Part shown: in pieces, positions 55,727 to 63,969 of the stretch
Position numbering within the stretch: the stretch's first letter is position 1
Layout of the letters: each line of letters opens with the position of its first letter
DNA from: Paenibacillus sp. FSL H7-0737
Lineage (GTDB): Bacteria; Bacillota; Bacilli; Paenibacillales; Paenibacillaceae
Direction of reading: 5' to 3'
Assembly (NCBI RefSeq): GCF_000758545.1
Contig: NZ_CP009279.1
Location: forward strand, 4,154,001-4,218,000
DNA: 64,000 nucleotides
Program-made: the position numbers and the translations under genes
The notes under the pieces: model-generated
The model's database searches: none
Seen by the model: only the letters and a program-made list of their open reading frames with translations
What the model was told of the DNA's origin: nothing

Positions 55727-57879
55727 ATACGGTAATCCACTCCTTTATAAGCATCAGGAACATAATCAACAAGCTTACTATGGGGATTGGCAAGTTCTGT
55801 AGATAGCTTTAGTTCTGGTAAAGATTCAGTTCTTAATCCCGACAACTGATAACCAATAGATTCTACTGCCGTTTTAATGTCATCACGCCGCTGTTCCAAC
55901 AGCTCAAGCACCCAAGGATGATCATTATGCAGCTTAAGACTAACGATTCGATCAACAACCTGCACATCAACCAGCGTCTGGCCGAGCTGCTTCATATCCA
56001 AATCAAACCAGAGCCTGCAATTGGCAGCATCTAATTCACCCTTGCGTCCCCGACGCGACTGAATATGAACGGAAGCTGTCTCCTGCCCATCTGGACCTTG
56101 CAGCGGCAAGAACAAAGTTACTTGCGCGAAAGGAGCCGTTCGATCTGTATTGAGCAGCAGCTGTTGTCCTGTCAGCTGCTGCACTAGTCCGCTCGCGGCT
56201 TCTTTTACCGCGGGCGGCACCTCGCTGCTGCTCATGATCTGCAGCAGCACGCCCTTTAAGGTGTCGGTGGCTTGTTCGCCTCCGACACCCGCACTGCCAA
56301 GCGCGGCCGTACCTGTCGCCGCGCGGGCCGTCTCAGCGGCGGCTACTGCGACGCCGCGCACCGCCTGCTGCTCGTGCTCCGCACCGAGCAGCTTCAGCAC
56401 CCGCCCCACCCACGACTCCGCGTCCGCGGGTGGGGCGGTGTCTGGCTGCACCGGCGAAGCCGTCGCAGCCGGGGCCTCCCCGCGCGGCGCAGCAGCCGCG
56501 GGGGCAGGGCTTGCTCCCGCCGCGTCAGCAGGCGGGAGCATGGCGAGCTGCGGCAAGCTCCCGCGCAGCTCGGTGAGCACGCCCTGCAGCTTCGCAAGCA
56601 GGGCGGGACCACTTGCTGCGTGAGGCGCCGCACCAGCAGCAGTTCCTTCGGCGCTCACACTCGCGCCACCCGGCATAGCCCCGCTCTTATCCATCGAGGC
56701 AGCCCGACTCTTATCTGCCTGTATAGCACTATCCAATGCCCCATCCTTATTCAAATTCAAGTCATTACCCTGAATCTCAACTTCACTGGAACGGATAGGA
56801 TTATTCACCGCACTATCAGCTTGAGCGCTTAAAGCACTATTTTGAGCGCTAGAGGTCATGGCAGGTGTTGATTTACCAGCCATAGGCTCTGTAACAATAC
56901 CACCCTTGGAGATCTGAGCTCCTTCACCTGTCTCATCAACTACAACTGGCTTGCCAGTTCCAATCCCCGTTTCATTATCAGAAGCTATATTAAGAGTCAC
57001 CTTGACTGGCGTACCTTGTTCAACCGGTTTCAGAGCACCTTCAGCTGCTCCTTCTGAAAGAGCCGTACTTCCGCTAGCAATATTGCCTTCAGCGGTTTTA
57101 GTTGTAGCTTGTCCATTTCCTTTAGCTGCCAATTGTATAGGGTCAGCTTCTGTGACATCACTCTCAACAACACCCATGTTATTCCCACTTCCAGCACCTG
57201 CAGTTACCGAGGGTTCGAGTTTTCCAGTAATTGTACCCATTCCAGCTTTAGATTCTGCGGTCATTGTTTCTTCATTAGCAATTTGACCTGCCCATATAGT
57301 AATCTGATCTTCCAGTGCTGATAAAAGCTGATGCAGCTGCGGGCCAAATACAGCCTGCTGCAATCCTCTCACACTCTCAGCTGTAACGGGTAGTCCCCGC
57401 TTTACAGAAATGACAGCTGCGTCAAGCCACTCCGAAGCAGGCACACCAGCTGGTTTTGCACTCATTACCGCATCCAGCAAAGCCGCTGTCTCTTTTGTAA
57501 GTGGAACGCCTCCTGCTTGCATCGCTAGTACGATTTCTCGACCTGCTTTGGAATCAGCTAATCCTAGCGACTCCAAGGCCTCACCCATGCTTTGGGGAGT
57601 GACTAACGCCGTTTCACCGAGGGAGACCGGCTTCAATACGGGTAATCCGCCTTCTCCGGGTGATCCAACCTGTAAATTCAAGGTTTCTCCAGGCAGTAGT
57701 GGTGTTTCTAATTCTGCACGAACAGGTGTACCTTGGATTTGCACAACCGCTTCTTTGCCTGAATCCGATACAGAGAGGACAACACCACGAACAACTTGCC
57801 CTTCTTTTAACTCTAAAGACTTCGCCGCACCCGGTTTTTGATCTCCAAGCAATCCACGGATCAATGTTCCGATATTCAT
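55723..57879 (-). CDS. ylqG: FliK-like protein YlqG
   Basis: 718 residues. The N-terminus (SLELKEGQVVRGVVLSVSDS) and the C-terminal domain with FLPLQGPDGQ and DMKQLGQTLVDVQVVDRIVS resemble hook-length control (FliK) domains; the middle is low-complexity. Between about 56270 and 56640 the DNA becomes very GC-rich, encoding an Ala/Pro/Gly tract. The position before ylqH matches Bacillus. The precise function is unknown. Confidence 0.85.
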   Translation of the reverse strand: MNIGTLIRGLLGDQKPGAAKSLELKEGQVVRGVVLSVSDSGKEAVVQIQGTPVRAELETPLLPGETLNLQVGSPGEGGLPVLKPVSLGETALVTPQSMGEALESLGLADSKAGREIVLAMQAGGVPLTKETAALLDAVMSAKPAGVPASEWLDAAVISVKRGLPVTAESVRGLQQAVFGPQLHQLLSALEDQITIWAGQIANEETMTAESKAGMGTITGKLEPSVTAGAGSGNNMGVVESDVTEADPIQLAAKGNGQATTKTAEGNIASGSTALSEGAAEGALKPVEQGTPVKVTLNIASDNETGIGTGKPVVVDETGEGAQISKGGIVTEPMAGKSTPAMTSSAQNSALSAQADSAVNNPIRSSEVEIQGNDLNLNKDGALDSAIQADKSRAASMDKSGAMPGGASVSAEGTAAGAAPHAASGPALLAKLQGVLTELRGSLPQLAMLPPADAAGASPAPAAAAPRGEAPAATASPVQPDTAPPADAESWVGRVLKLLGAEHEQQAVRGVAVAAAETARAATGTAALGSAGVGGEQATDTLKGVLLQIMSSSEVPPAVKEAASGLVQQLTGQQLLLNTDRTAPFAQVTLFLPLQGPDGQETASVHIQSRRGRKGELDAANCRLWFDLDMKQLGQTLVDVQVVDRIVSLKLHNDHPWVLELLEQRRDDIKTAVESIGYQLSGLRTESLPELKLSTELANPHSKLVDYVPDAYKGVDYRI

Positions 57880-57951
57880 ACCATTTCTCCTCCCTCCATT
57901 TTCTCTCTTCTTACTATATCGGTATTCATCCTACTTTTTTAAGCATTGCTT

Positions 57952-58578
57952 CTAGAATAACGTTTGCTGCTCCGCGAGAATCCGCCCAATAAAACTGCGC
58001 CGATGCATAGGTGTTGGACCTAGAGCCGTAATTTGTTCCCGGTGAAGCTTGGTCGCGTAACCTTTATGTATCGCAATCCCATAATCAGGGTATAATTCCT
58101 CCCACAGACCTTCACACAACCTGTCTCGTGTCACTTTAGCGATAATTGAAGCTGCTGCAATGGACTGACTATTAGCATCTCCTTTAATAATTGCCTGTTG
58201 TGGCAAAGGGAGGTCTACCTTTTCAGCATCGATCAGCATATAGTCAGGAGTGTGCTCTAGACTCTCAACCGCCTTTTTCATGGCCAGGCGTGAAGCTTGC
58301 TTAATATTAATCTCATCAATGACAGTAGAGTCTACATACCCCACACCCACGGCCAGTGCTTGCTCCATTATAATCTCGTATAAAGCATCTCTCTTTTTAG
58401 CTGTAAGTTTTTTGGAATCATTCACTCCATCAATAATAAGCCCCTCTGGCAAAATCACCGCTGCTGCGACGACGTCCCCAAACAAGCAACCTCTTCCTAC
58501 TTCATCTACGCCTGCTATTCGGCGATAAGACTGTTCCCAGCCTTCTTTTTCATAGGCCAACATATCTAACGAACTCAC
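57952..58578 (-). CDS. rnhB: Ribonuclease HII
   Basis: Removes ribonucleotides from DNA-RNA hybrids. Catalytic motif GVDEVGRGCLFGDVVAAA (Asp-Glu) near residues 23-40, and IDAEKVDLP and AASIIAKVTRDRL further on. 208 residues, without the N-terminal substrate-binding domain of the 255-residue Bacillus form. The start is GTG after a weak site. Confidence 0.96.
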   Translation of the reverse strand: MSSLDMLAYEKEGWEQSYRRIAGVDEVGRGCLFGDVVAAAVILPEGLIIDGVNDSKKLTAKKRDALYEIIMEQALAVGVGYVDSTVIDEINIKQASRLAMKKAVESLEHTPDYMLIDAEKVDLPLPQQAIIKGDANSQSIAAASIIAKVTRDRLCEGLWEELYPDYGIAIHKGYATKLHREQITALGPTPMHRRSFIGRILAEQQTLF

Positions 58579-58756
58579 TAATTTGTCACCGCCAATTATG
58601 AATTATTCTATGATCTATATAAGTCAGCTTATCATAGTAAAGCTTACATGGTCATCTTAAAATAGACGTTCCAATTTAATCCATTCCCATAAAATATCCC
58701 TAACAAGTGGGGCTTAGCTTGAGGCGTACTCAGGCACTTTGTCGAGGACCCAAAAC

Positions 58757-58793
58757 ATAAAAAAAGAGCCTCCGAAATTTCGGATGGCTCTTC
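58757..58793 (-). terminator. Intrinsic terminator after rbgA
   Basis: AAGAGCC(A)TCCGAAA pairs with TTTCGGAGGCTCTT, and the minus strand continues TTTTTATG. It lies 36 bp after the rbgA stop and before the rnhB gene start at 58578. Confidence 0.85.
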
Positions 58794-58828
58794 CATACCT
58801 AGTCCATTAAACGCAGAATTCACACTAT

Positions 58829-59689
58829 TTAAGGCGTTTCCAGCGTAAAGCGTCCAAGCTTACCTGCCCGTAGCTCATGCAACAAGGCCCGCGAAGCTTT
58901 TTCCAGATCTACACGTCCACCGCTGATTAGACAACCGCGTTTACGACCCACGGCTTCCATAACAGCCACGATCTCATCTGGATTCTCCAGATCCTCAGGA
59001 AGCTTCTCAATGCCAAAGCGTTCTTGAAATCTAGAGCCGTAGTCCTTCACCAAATATTTCACTGCATAAAAGGCGATGTCCTCAATATTCAGGATTTCTT
59101 CCTTTATTGCACCTGTTACCGCTAGGCGATAACCTACTTCTTGGTCCTCAAATCTCGGCCACAAAATACCTGGGGTATCCAGAAGCTCCAAGTTGCCGCC
59201 TGTCTTAATCCACTGTTGACCCTTGGTTACCCCTGGGCGGTCACCAGTAGCAGCAATACTCTTACCAGCCATCCGGTTAATGAGTGTTGATTTACCGACG
59301 TTAGGAATACCAACGATCAATGCACGCATCGCTCGCGGATTCATTCCTTTTGCAATCTGCCGGTCAATCTTCTCTTTTAGCAGTAGCTTGACTTGCTCTG
59401 GAATATCCTTTACACCTGTTCCAGTAGATGCATCAACAGGATAAGCAACATGCCCTTGTGCCTTGAAGTACGCCAGCCACTTCCGTGTAATTTCTGGATC
59501 TGCCAGATCCGCTTTGTTCAAAATAATCAATCTTGGCTTGTCCCGCAAAATATCGTCAATCATCGGATTGCGGCTGGAAAGCGGCAGACGGGAATCGAGC
59601 AATTCTATTACAACATCAATCAGCTTCAGCTTATCCTCGATTTGCCGCCTAGCCTTCGTCATATGACCAGGAAACCATTGAATGGCCAT
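58829..59689 (-). CDS. rbgA: Ribosome biogenesis GTPase RbgA (YlqF)
   Basis: Circularly permuted GTPase needed for late 50S assembly. G4 NKADLAD comes before G1 [14 protein letters not shown] and G3 DTPGI, the hallmark of the permutation. The N-terminal [13 protein letters not shown] is typical. I chose the ATG at 59689 after AAAGGAGG (286 residues). Follows lepB. Confidence 0.96.
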   Translation of the reverse strand: MAIQWFPGHMTKARRQIEDKLKLIDVVIELLDSRLPLSSRNPMIDDILRDKPRLIILNKADLADPEITRKWLAYFKAQGHVAYPVDASTGTGVKDIPEQVKLLLKEKIDRQIAKGMNPRAMRALIVGIPNVGKSTLINRMAGKSIAATGDRPGVTKGQQWIKTGGNLELLDTPGILWPRFEDQEVGYRLAVTGAIKEEILNIEDIAFYAVKYLVKDYGSRFQERFGIEKLPEDLENPDEIVAVMEAVGRKRGCLISGGRVDLEKASRALLHELRAGKLGRFTLETP

Positions 59690-59718
59690 TGCCGTCACCT
59701 CCTTTGACTTCTGTCAAC

Positions 59719-60327
59719 TTAATGGTTAATCAGTGAAATATCCTTTATCGGCCAGAAGATTAAATCTGCACGGCCTACAATATCCCCCAGAGGTACATAA
59801 CCGATCATTCGGCTATCCGTACTATCCGAGCGATTATCCCCCATAACGAACACATGTCCTTCAGGTACAGTACCATCTGGGAACTCTTCATTAGGGAAAT
59901 CTTTATTATTATACAGAGCGTTGATACTATGCTTTGCATCAATTGCATCTTGGATATAGGTCTCATTAACAACTTCCCCGTTAACTGTAACTACATCCCC
60001 TTCTACTTTCACAGTATCTCCAGCGACACCGATTACACGTTTAATAAAATCTCTACCCTCAGATGGCACGTGGAATACTATAACCTCGCCCCGCTGCGGA
60101 GATCTAATATCGTACAAAATCTCATTTACGATAACACGTTCACCAGTATGGAAATTAGGCTGCATGGAAGGTCCATCTACAATAAAAGGCTTGAACAAAA
60201 GCCAGCGAATCAGAAAAACCAACACTAAAGCAATCGCAATGGCCTTGACCCATTCCAAGACTTCATTTTTAGGTTTACGTGGGTTCTGCGCGCTTGATTC
60301 CAAAGTTTCACTTTGTTCCTGCTGCAT
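59719..60327 (-). CDS. lepB: Type I signal peptidase
   Basis: Cleaves signal peptides at the outer membrane face. One N-terminal membrane segment (about 27-46), then the catalytic serine Ser54 in DGPSMQPNFHTGERV, the catalytic lysine Lys96 in DFIKRVIGVAGD and GDNRSDSTDSR. 202 residues. It has its own promoter (60358-60386) and an AGGAC-type site before the ATG. Confidence 0.95.
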   Translation of the reverse strand: MQQEQSETLESSAQNPRKPKNEVLEWVKAIAIALVLVFLIRWLLFKPFIVDGPSMQPNFHTGERVIVNEILYDIRSPQRGEVIVFHVPSEGRDFIKRVIGVAGDTVKVEGDVVTVNGEVVNETYIQDAIDAKHSINALYNNKDFPNEEFPDGTVPEGHVFVMGDNRSDSTDSRMIGYVPLGDIVGRADLIFWPIKDISLINH

Positions 60328-60357
60328 AGTTCACCGTCCTCTCTTAATACTACTCTT

Positions 60358-60386
60358 ACTATACAACACAAAAAAGCTCCTGCCAA
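60358..60386 (-). promoter_or_regulatory. Promoter of lepB
   Basis: TTGGCA (60381-60386) and TATAGT (60358-60363) with exactly 17 bp between them, 31 bp before the lepB ATG. Confidence 0.75.
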
Positions 60387-60467
60387 AAACCCCTCCACAG
60401 ATACTCCTTCAGGAGGCCTTTTCGGAGAAGCTGATCCCCAAGCGTATATGTCGCACGCATTGTATGC

Positions 60468-60567
60468 CAAGCTAAAACGCCCTCAGCGTCCTTTAAGGCG
60501 GGTAAGCGTTTATACGAGAAATATAAGAATAATGTATAACGTGAAACTGATGCTTTCTTATATTTTC
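60468..60567 (+). repeat. 100-bp structured repeat, copy 5 (head type A)
   Basis: Starts CAAGCTAAAACGCC; AAACGC pairs with GCGTTT, and the tail stem GAAATATAAG pairs with CTTATATTTTC around GTATAA/TTAT-like inner arms. It lies between the rplS terminator and the lepB promoter, its tail end touching the terminator U-tract. Confidence 0.85.
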
Positions 60568-60572
60568 ATAAA

Positions 60573-60609
60573 ATAATAAAACGAAAGGGGCTTGAATTCA
60601 AGCCCCTTT
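60573..60609 (-). terminator. Intrinsic terminator after rplS
   Basis: A near-perfect palindrome (60584-60609) with arms AAAGGGGCTTGAA and its complement; the minus strand continues CGTTTTATTATTTT into the repeat. Confidence 0.85.
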
Positions 60610-60623
60610 CCTTTGTCACTATT

Positions 60624-60968
60624 CTAGCGACGAATTTCTTTAATTCTCGCTGCTTTACCACGTAGTTCACGAAGATAATAAAGTTTAGCACGACGCACTT
60701 TACCACGACGAGCCACTTCGATTTTCTCGATTTTAGGCGAGTTGATTGGGAATGTTCTTTCCACACCAACACCGTAAGAAATTTTACGAACCGTAAAAGT
60801 CTCACTGATTCCACCGCCACGACGTTTGATTACAACGCCTTCGAACAACTGGATACGCTCACGAGTTCCCTCGATTACTTTTACATGCACCTTCAAAGTG
60901 TCACCCGGGCGAAAACTCGGGATATCTTTACGAAGTTGCTCTTGCGTAATAGCTTGTAGGATATTCAT
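60624..60968 (-). CDS. rplS: 50S ribosomal protein L19
   Basis: 114 residues beginning [19 protein letters not shown] with [15 protein letters not shown] and [17 protein letters not shown] chose the ATG at 60968 after GGAGGAAGTCC; the open frame to 61082 runs through the leader. In Bacillus trmD and rimM precede it; here a small membrane protein does. Confidence 0.97.
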   Translation of the reverse strand: MNILQAITQEQLRKDIPSFRPGDTLKVHVKVIEGTRERIQLFEGVVIKRRGGGISETFTVRKISYGVGVERTFPINSPKIEKIEVARRGKVRRAKLYYLRELRGKAARIKEIRR

Positions 60969-61066
60969 TAAGGACTTCCTCCTTCCGTACAGGTGTTCTT
61001 GCCTCTTCCGGAGAGATCTTTGCTCTCCCTCATTATCCGCAGCGGACCACCGTATTCCACACAACA
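60969..61066 (-). other. 5' leader of rplS (L19-leader-like)
   Basis: About 100 nt between a predicted promoter and the rplS start. It contains GAGAG-CAAAGAT-CTCTC and other stems. An autoregulatory L19 leader is known in low-GC Firmicutes; I cannot confirm the fold by eye. Confidence 0.45.
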
Positions 61067-61072
61067 GAGATA

Positions 61073-61101
61073 ATAATACCATAAAGGACGGGCTAATACA
61101 A
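61073..61101 (-). promoter_or_regulatory. Probable promoter of rplS
   Basis: TATTAT (61073-61078) and TTGTAT (61096-61101) are 17 bp apart. The -35 is weak; the spacing and -10 are good. Confidence 0.5.
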
Positions 61102-61115
61102 CTTATTTTTTCTAT

Positions 61116-61406
61116 TTAAAGCGGTAGCATATCTCTTTTTTTCGCCTTCGATTGGCAATCTTTACATAGACCAACCACAGTTCCATTATCTTGTGCATAG
61201 AAGACTAGCTTTCCATTCTTCTTCTTACAAGAAGAGCAAGGCTGCTCCCCTGGGCTCTGTTTGGCTTTACGATGACTATCCATTGAGATTACATTGCTCT
61301 GAGTGGTACGCGGATAATTTTTTGTAGTATTTATTTTCCGTTTCCAGACTAAAAAATATACGCCTGTCAAAACTACTAAGGCAAGCAAAATGGCTACATA
61401 TTTCAT
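61116..61406 (-). CDS. Small membrane-anchored zinc-binding-type protein
   Basis: 96 residues: N-terminal membrane segment (about 3-21), a basic stretch, then CSSCKKKNGKLVFY and LCKDCQSK, a possible Cys4 zinc site. GGAGGG precedes the ATG. I do not recognise a function. It ends 15 bp before the rplS promoter. Confidence 0.7.
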   Translation of the reverse strand: MKYVAILLALVVLTGVYFLVWKRKINTTKNYPRTTQSNVISMDSHRKAKQSPGEQPCSSCKKKNGKLVFYAQDNGTVVGLCKDCQSKAKKRDMLPL

Positions 61407-61447
61407 TTGGCTCCCTCCACCCTTCAGGATTTATTAAAGAAAGAAAG

Positions 61448-61486
61448 TAAAAAGACCGCCCTGTTCTGCAAGTGAGGTAACGGTCT
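61448..61486 (-). terminator. Orphan intrinsic terminator
   Basis: AGACCG pairs with CGGTCT across a 22-base loop, and on the minus strand TTTTTAC follows. No minus-strand gene lies upstream within 1.3 kb, so it may end a small RNA starting near 61640. Confidence 0.6.
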
Positions 61487-61676
61487 ATATCTGTATACAA
61501 TGTAGCCTTAGCACACCTATGCACTTCTATCCGAAAAAAGCGATTTCCAGTAGCTGCTGAAGGTTCTATATGAGGATTTCCGCGTCCTTTTAAATATGTA
61601 CCCGTATCGTATTTATTCAGCGAGTGATCTTTCATTTATTTTAGCACAATTAAAAATCGAAGTGTAGTGAACACTT

Positions 61677-61705
61677 TTGAGACCTAGTCTTTGGTCCAGT
61701 ATAAT
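61677..61705 (+). promoter_or_regulatory. Promoter of the lipoprotein gene
   Basis: TTGAGA (61677-61682) and TATAAT (61700-61705) with exactly 17 bp between, about 115 bp before the ATG at 61821. Confidence 0.75.
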
Positions 61706-61820
61706 AACCCGCCTCCAGCCGTTTTTACAGATAAATTCCATAAGCTATACTTACAGAAGTACATAACGAAATCACATATGCCAGATCACATACACCCATA
61801 TATGAGGAGGAGTTTTTTCA

Positions 61821-62771
61821 ATGAGGAAAAGGAATAATAATAGTGTATTAGCAGCAGTAGCCGTATTATCTATCGTACTTTTGGCGGGTTGCACTGAATT
61901 ACCAGGCAGACAATCTGCCAAAAATGAGGTTGAAAAGAGTATTTCTGAGGATGTGCACCAGAACATTGGTGAAGTTGTCAAGCAAGAGCTAGGAAAAGCA
62001 GCTGCAACTGTGCAGCAAGCCGTTGAGGAAACAGCAACTAAGGTAGTTGACGAAGTTAAAGCAGACAGCATTAGCAAAGAACTCTCCGTATCGCAAGCGA
62101 TCGGTTCAGCATCCGTACTTAGCATGGACAATGCAGTAGGAGAAATAGAAGTTACAGCTGTTACAGGAGATCTGATCCATGTAAATGCAACGATCTCAGC
62201 CCACAATAGCTCTCTCCATGCGTCTGACCGTCAAAAGATTATGGATGATGCTGAAGTTTTAGTAGAGGTCAGTGGTGATACGTTGAAGGTGTCCACGCAT
62301 TCCAAATCAAGTCCTAAGAAGGACTTATGGACATGGGCGCAAGACAAATACGGATATTCAGATTTTAGCATAAGCTATAATATAGAGCTCCCCGCCAGCA
62401 TGAATAAATATAAAATCACAAATAACGTAGGTCAAATTCGTCTTCACAATCTAGAGGGGAATTATCAAATCGTCAGCAACGTTGGAGCGATCAATATTGA
62501 AAGAGCTAAAATCACTGGCAAATCCACTGTAGAATCCGATACTGGCAGCATACGAATGGATATAGCAGGGATGAAGAATGATAGCAGCCTAAAAGCCAAA
62601 ACAGAGGTCGGCAGCCTCAGTGCTGTCTTAGCCGATGGTATGAAATGCAGCTTAGAAGCCAATAGTGATCTCGGGCAAATCAAAGGTGTAGAAGGCGGAA
62701 AGACCGATATCAATGGAGGCGGTCCCTTATTGTCCCTAAGCTCAAATATAGGCGCAATTACAGTACAGTAA
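61821..62771 (+). CDS. Lipoprotein with a DUF4097-like beta-repeat domain
   Basis: 316 residues with a signal peptide and a lipobox LLAGC (Cys near residue 24), so it is anchored to the outer leaflet of the membrane. The C-terminal half consists of short beta repeats with the recurring patterns GQIRL, GAINIE and GSIRMD, as in the DUF4097 adhesin-like family. GAGGAGG precedes the ATG. Its role, possibly in the cell envelope, is unknown. A plus-strand terminator follows. Confidence 0.8.
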   Translation: MRKRNNNSVLAAVAVLSIVLLAGCTELPGRQSAKNEVEKSISEDVHQNIGEVVKQELGKAAATVQQAVEETATKVVDEVKADSISKELSVSQAIGSASVLSMDNAVGEIEVTAVTGDLIHVNATISAHNSSLHASDRQKIMDDAEVLVEVSGDTLKVSTHSKSSPKKDLWTWAQDKYGYSDFSISYNIELPASMNKYKITNNVGQIRLHNLEGNYQIVSNVGAINIERAKITGKSTVESDTGSIRMDIAGMKNDSSLKAKTEVGSLSAVLADGMKCSLEANSDLGQIKGVEGGKTDINGGGPLLSLSSNIGAITVQ

Positions 62772-62780
62772 TCAGCAGTA

Positions 62781-62816
62781 AACAGACCGTCCGGGATAAT
62801 CGGGCGGTCTGTTTTT
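62781..62816 (+). terminator. Intrinsic terminator after the lipoprotein gene
   Basis: AACAGACCGTCC pairs with GGGCGGTCTGTT and is followed by TTTTT on the plus strand. The reverse side has a weaker T-run and may serve the 75-codon minus gene. Confidence 0.85.
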
Positions 62817-62828
62817 GGTTCCTAATGA

Positions 62829-63056
62829 TTAGATTAATGCGATGGCTAGCAGAGTGAATAAACTTAAAGTTAAGATCTGATTTCCGGCAAAAGAATTTCC
62901 CCAAAAAGCAGAAGTATGCACAGAACCATTGTCAGTTCTTAAGTAAACATTGTATCTGTCTACATCTGTAATAACGCCTTCATGCTGTCTACCGTCTCTA
63001 GTCAGAATCCGCACCCTTCTATCCTTACAACGCAAACAATTATAATAAGCTTCCAC
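62829..63056 (-). CDS. 75-residue protein with an Sm1-like motif and a hydrophobic C-terminus
   Basis: The motif VRILTRDGRQHEGVITDVD, followed by YNVYL, resembles the Sm1 core of Sm/LSm folds (hydrophobic, polar, Gly, Asp-x-x-Asn). The C-terminal 22 residues are hydrophobic, a likely membrane segment. CLRCK at the start could bind metal. The start is GTG nine bases after AAGGAGG. No known function. Confidence 0.65.
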   Translation of the reverse strand: MEAYYNCLRCKDRRVRILTRDGRQHEGVITDVDRYNVYLRTDNGSVHTSAFWGNSFAGNQILTLSLFTLLAIALI

Positions 63057-63080
63057 TAGTGTACTCCTCCTTGTTCGTAA

Positions 63081-63089
63081 TGATATAAT
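63081..63089 (+). promoter_or_regulatory. Extended -10 promoter element
   Basis: TGATATAAT is a perfect extended -10, directed at the small plus-strand gene at 63263. No good -35 is visible; it overlaps the leader of the divergent minus gene. Confidence 0.4.
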
Positions 63090-63262
63090 CTATGTGTAGG
63101 GGTACAGGTCGGTAACGGCGAACTTACATAGGTCGGACTTTGGGTCAATATTTACTTTTTTCGATCCTTGTATCTTTCGTATTCCTCAAGGCTATAGATA
63201 ATGTAAGACCTATCTACAACTTGCAGTCCGCAATATCCAATCCATTCGAGGAGGCCAATCTC

Positions 63263-63439
63263 ATGAATGTTGAAAGAAAACAGTTTATTAAAGAAGGCGT
63301 ACTGCGTATCACCATTTTCGTTATTTTAGCTTCACTTACTTACACCGTTCGCAACTACGCATGGGCTGTTACTGTTCTCGTATGTGTTGCGCTGTACTCA
63401 CTCCTTACAGGAGTACACAAAATCTTACGAAAAGAATAA
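63263..63439 (+). CDS. 58-residue membrane protein
   Basis: Two hydrophobic segments (about 14-31 and 34-50) separated by NYAW. The ATG at 63263 has GAGGAGG upstream. A longer frame from 63140 lacks a site. No family is recognised; it may be a small membrane regulator. Confidence 0.6.
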   Translation: MNVERKQFIKEGVLRITIFVILASLTYTVRNYAWAVTVLVCVALYSLLTGVHKILRKE

Positions 63440-63464
63440 CATGTGCCTCCACGAACTTTTATAG

Positions 63465-63565
63465 CAAGCTAAAACGCCTACGGCGTCCTTTTAAGGACGG
63501 TAAGCGTTTGTGCGAGAATTATAAGAATAAAGTATATCGTGAAACTTATACTTTCTTATAATTTC
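63465..63565 (+). repeat. 100-bp structured repeat, copy 6 (head type A)
   Basis: Begins CAAGCTAAAACGCC; inner hairpin GTCCTTTTAAGGAC; tail stem GAATTATAAG pairs with CTTATAATTTC, with a double change relative to the other copies that keeps the pairing. It abuts the terminator at 63568-63618. Confidence 0.85.
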
Positions 63566-63567
63566 AA

Positions 63568-63618
63568 AAATAACCACTTCTCGCTGAGATGCTAGATCTC
63601 ATTGGAAAGTGGTTATTT
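63568..63618 (-). terminator. Long terminator-like hairpin beside repeat copy 6
   Basis: AAATAACCACTT (63568-63579) pairs with AAGTGGTTATTT (63607-63618), with an inner GAGAT/ATCTC stem. On the minus strand the T-run TTTTTG follows and merges into the repeat tail. Confidence 0.7.
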
Positions 63619-63669
63619 ACAGTTTAACCGGAGTAATAGGATTCAAGCTTTGTTACCTTCTAAAAGAAT

Positions 63670-63718
63670 AAAACCATTAGCGACAGCGAACACAAAATTC
63701 ACTGTATCTAATGGTTTT
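63670..63718 (-). terminator. Terminator after the 44-codon gene
   Basis: AAAACCATTAG pairs with CTAATGGTTTT and is followed by ATTCTTTT on the minus strand. It lies 45 bp after the stop of the 44-codon reading frame. Confidence 0.75.
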
Positions 63719-63760
63719 ATTAAGCCTAACAATCAATCCCTAACATTCAATCTTATATGT

Positions 63761-63895
63761 TCACTCTTTAAATGGCGAATGGGCATTGCGATTTGTATAA
63801 AAATCGATAATATCATTCACGGTGCGGAGCGGCTCCGCTTCCTTGTGGATTGTGTCCACGTTAGGCTTGAATTCTTCATGCGTCTTCGTAGTCAC
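63761..63895 (-). CDS. 44-residue hypothetical protein
   Basis: Reading frame too short for usual gene finders: it starts at a GTG (63895) that overlaps the stop of the 25-codon frame by 4 bp (GTGA), and reads MTTKTHEEFKPNVDTIHK onward to NAHSPFKE. A GAAGGG site lies 11 bases before the GTG. A terminator follows. The protein is charged and hydrophilic. No function is known. Confidence 0.5.
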   Translation of the reverse strand: MTTKTHEEFKPNVDTIHKEAEPLRTVNDIIDFYTNRNAHSPFKE

Positions 63896-63969
63896 TTCAG
63901 TTCATTCCCTTCAATAGTTAAGCTTGCTGCGTTATCAGCTGCATATATTAGTGCGGCACCTCTATTCAT
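63892..63969 (-). CDS. 25-residue possible leader or small gene
   Basis: ATG at 63969, weak AGGG two bases upstream, stop at 63892 overlapping the next frame by GTGA. An in-frame stop codon lies seven codons upstream, so it cannot be the end of a long gene. It could be a leader peptide coupling translation of the 44-codon gene, or a remnant. Confidence 0.35.
   Translation of the reverse strand: MNRGAALIYAADNAASLTIEGNELK

Larger units (their letters stand above)
61407..61820. other. 414-bp gap with an orphan minus-strand terminator and a plus-strand promoter
   Basis: The right part carries the promoter of the lipoprotein gene (61677-61705). The left part carries a minus-strand terminator at 61448-61486. 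Between them (61487-61640) there is no convincing gene on either strand; a minus-strand frame passes through but would be interrupted by the terminator, and no ribosome-binding site is visible. Confidence 0.6.

Noticed and set aside
56150..56832. Long open frames opposite and beside ylqG
   Set aside because: They are by-products of the GC-rich Ala/Pro tract on the other strand and have no starts with binding sites.
61276..61635. 119-codon minus-strand reading frame
   Set aside because: It overlaps a better-supported small gene, lacks a ribosome-binding site and runs across a strong terminator.
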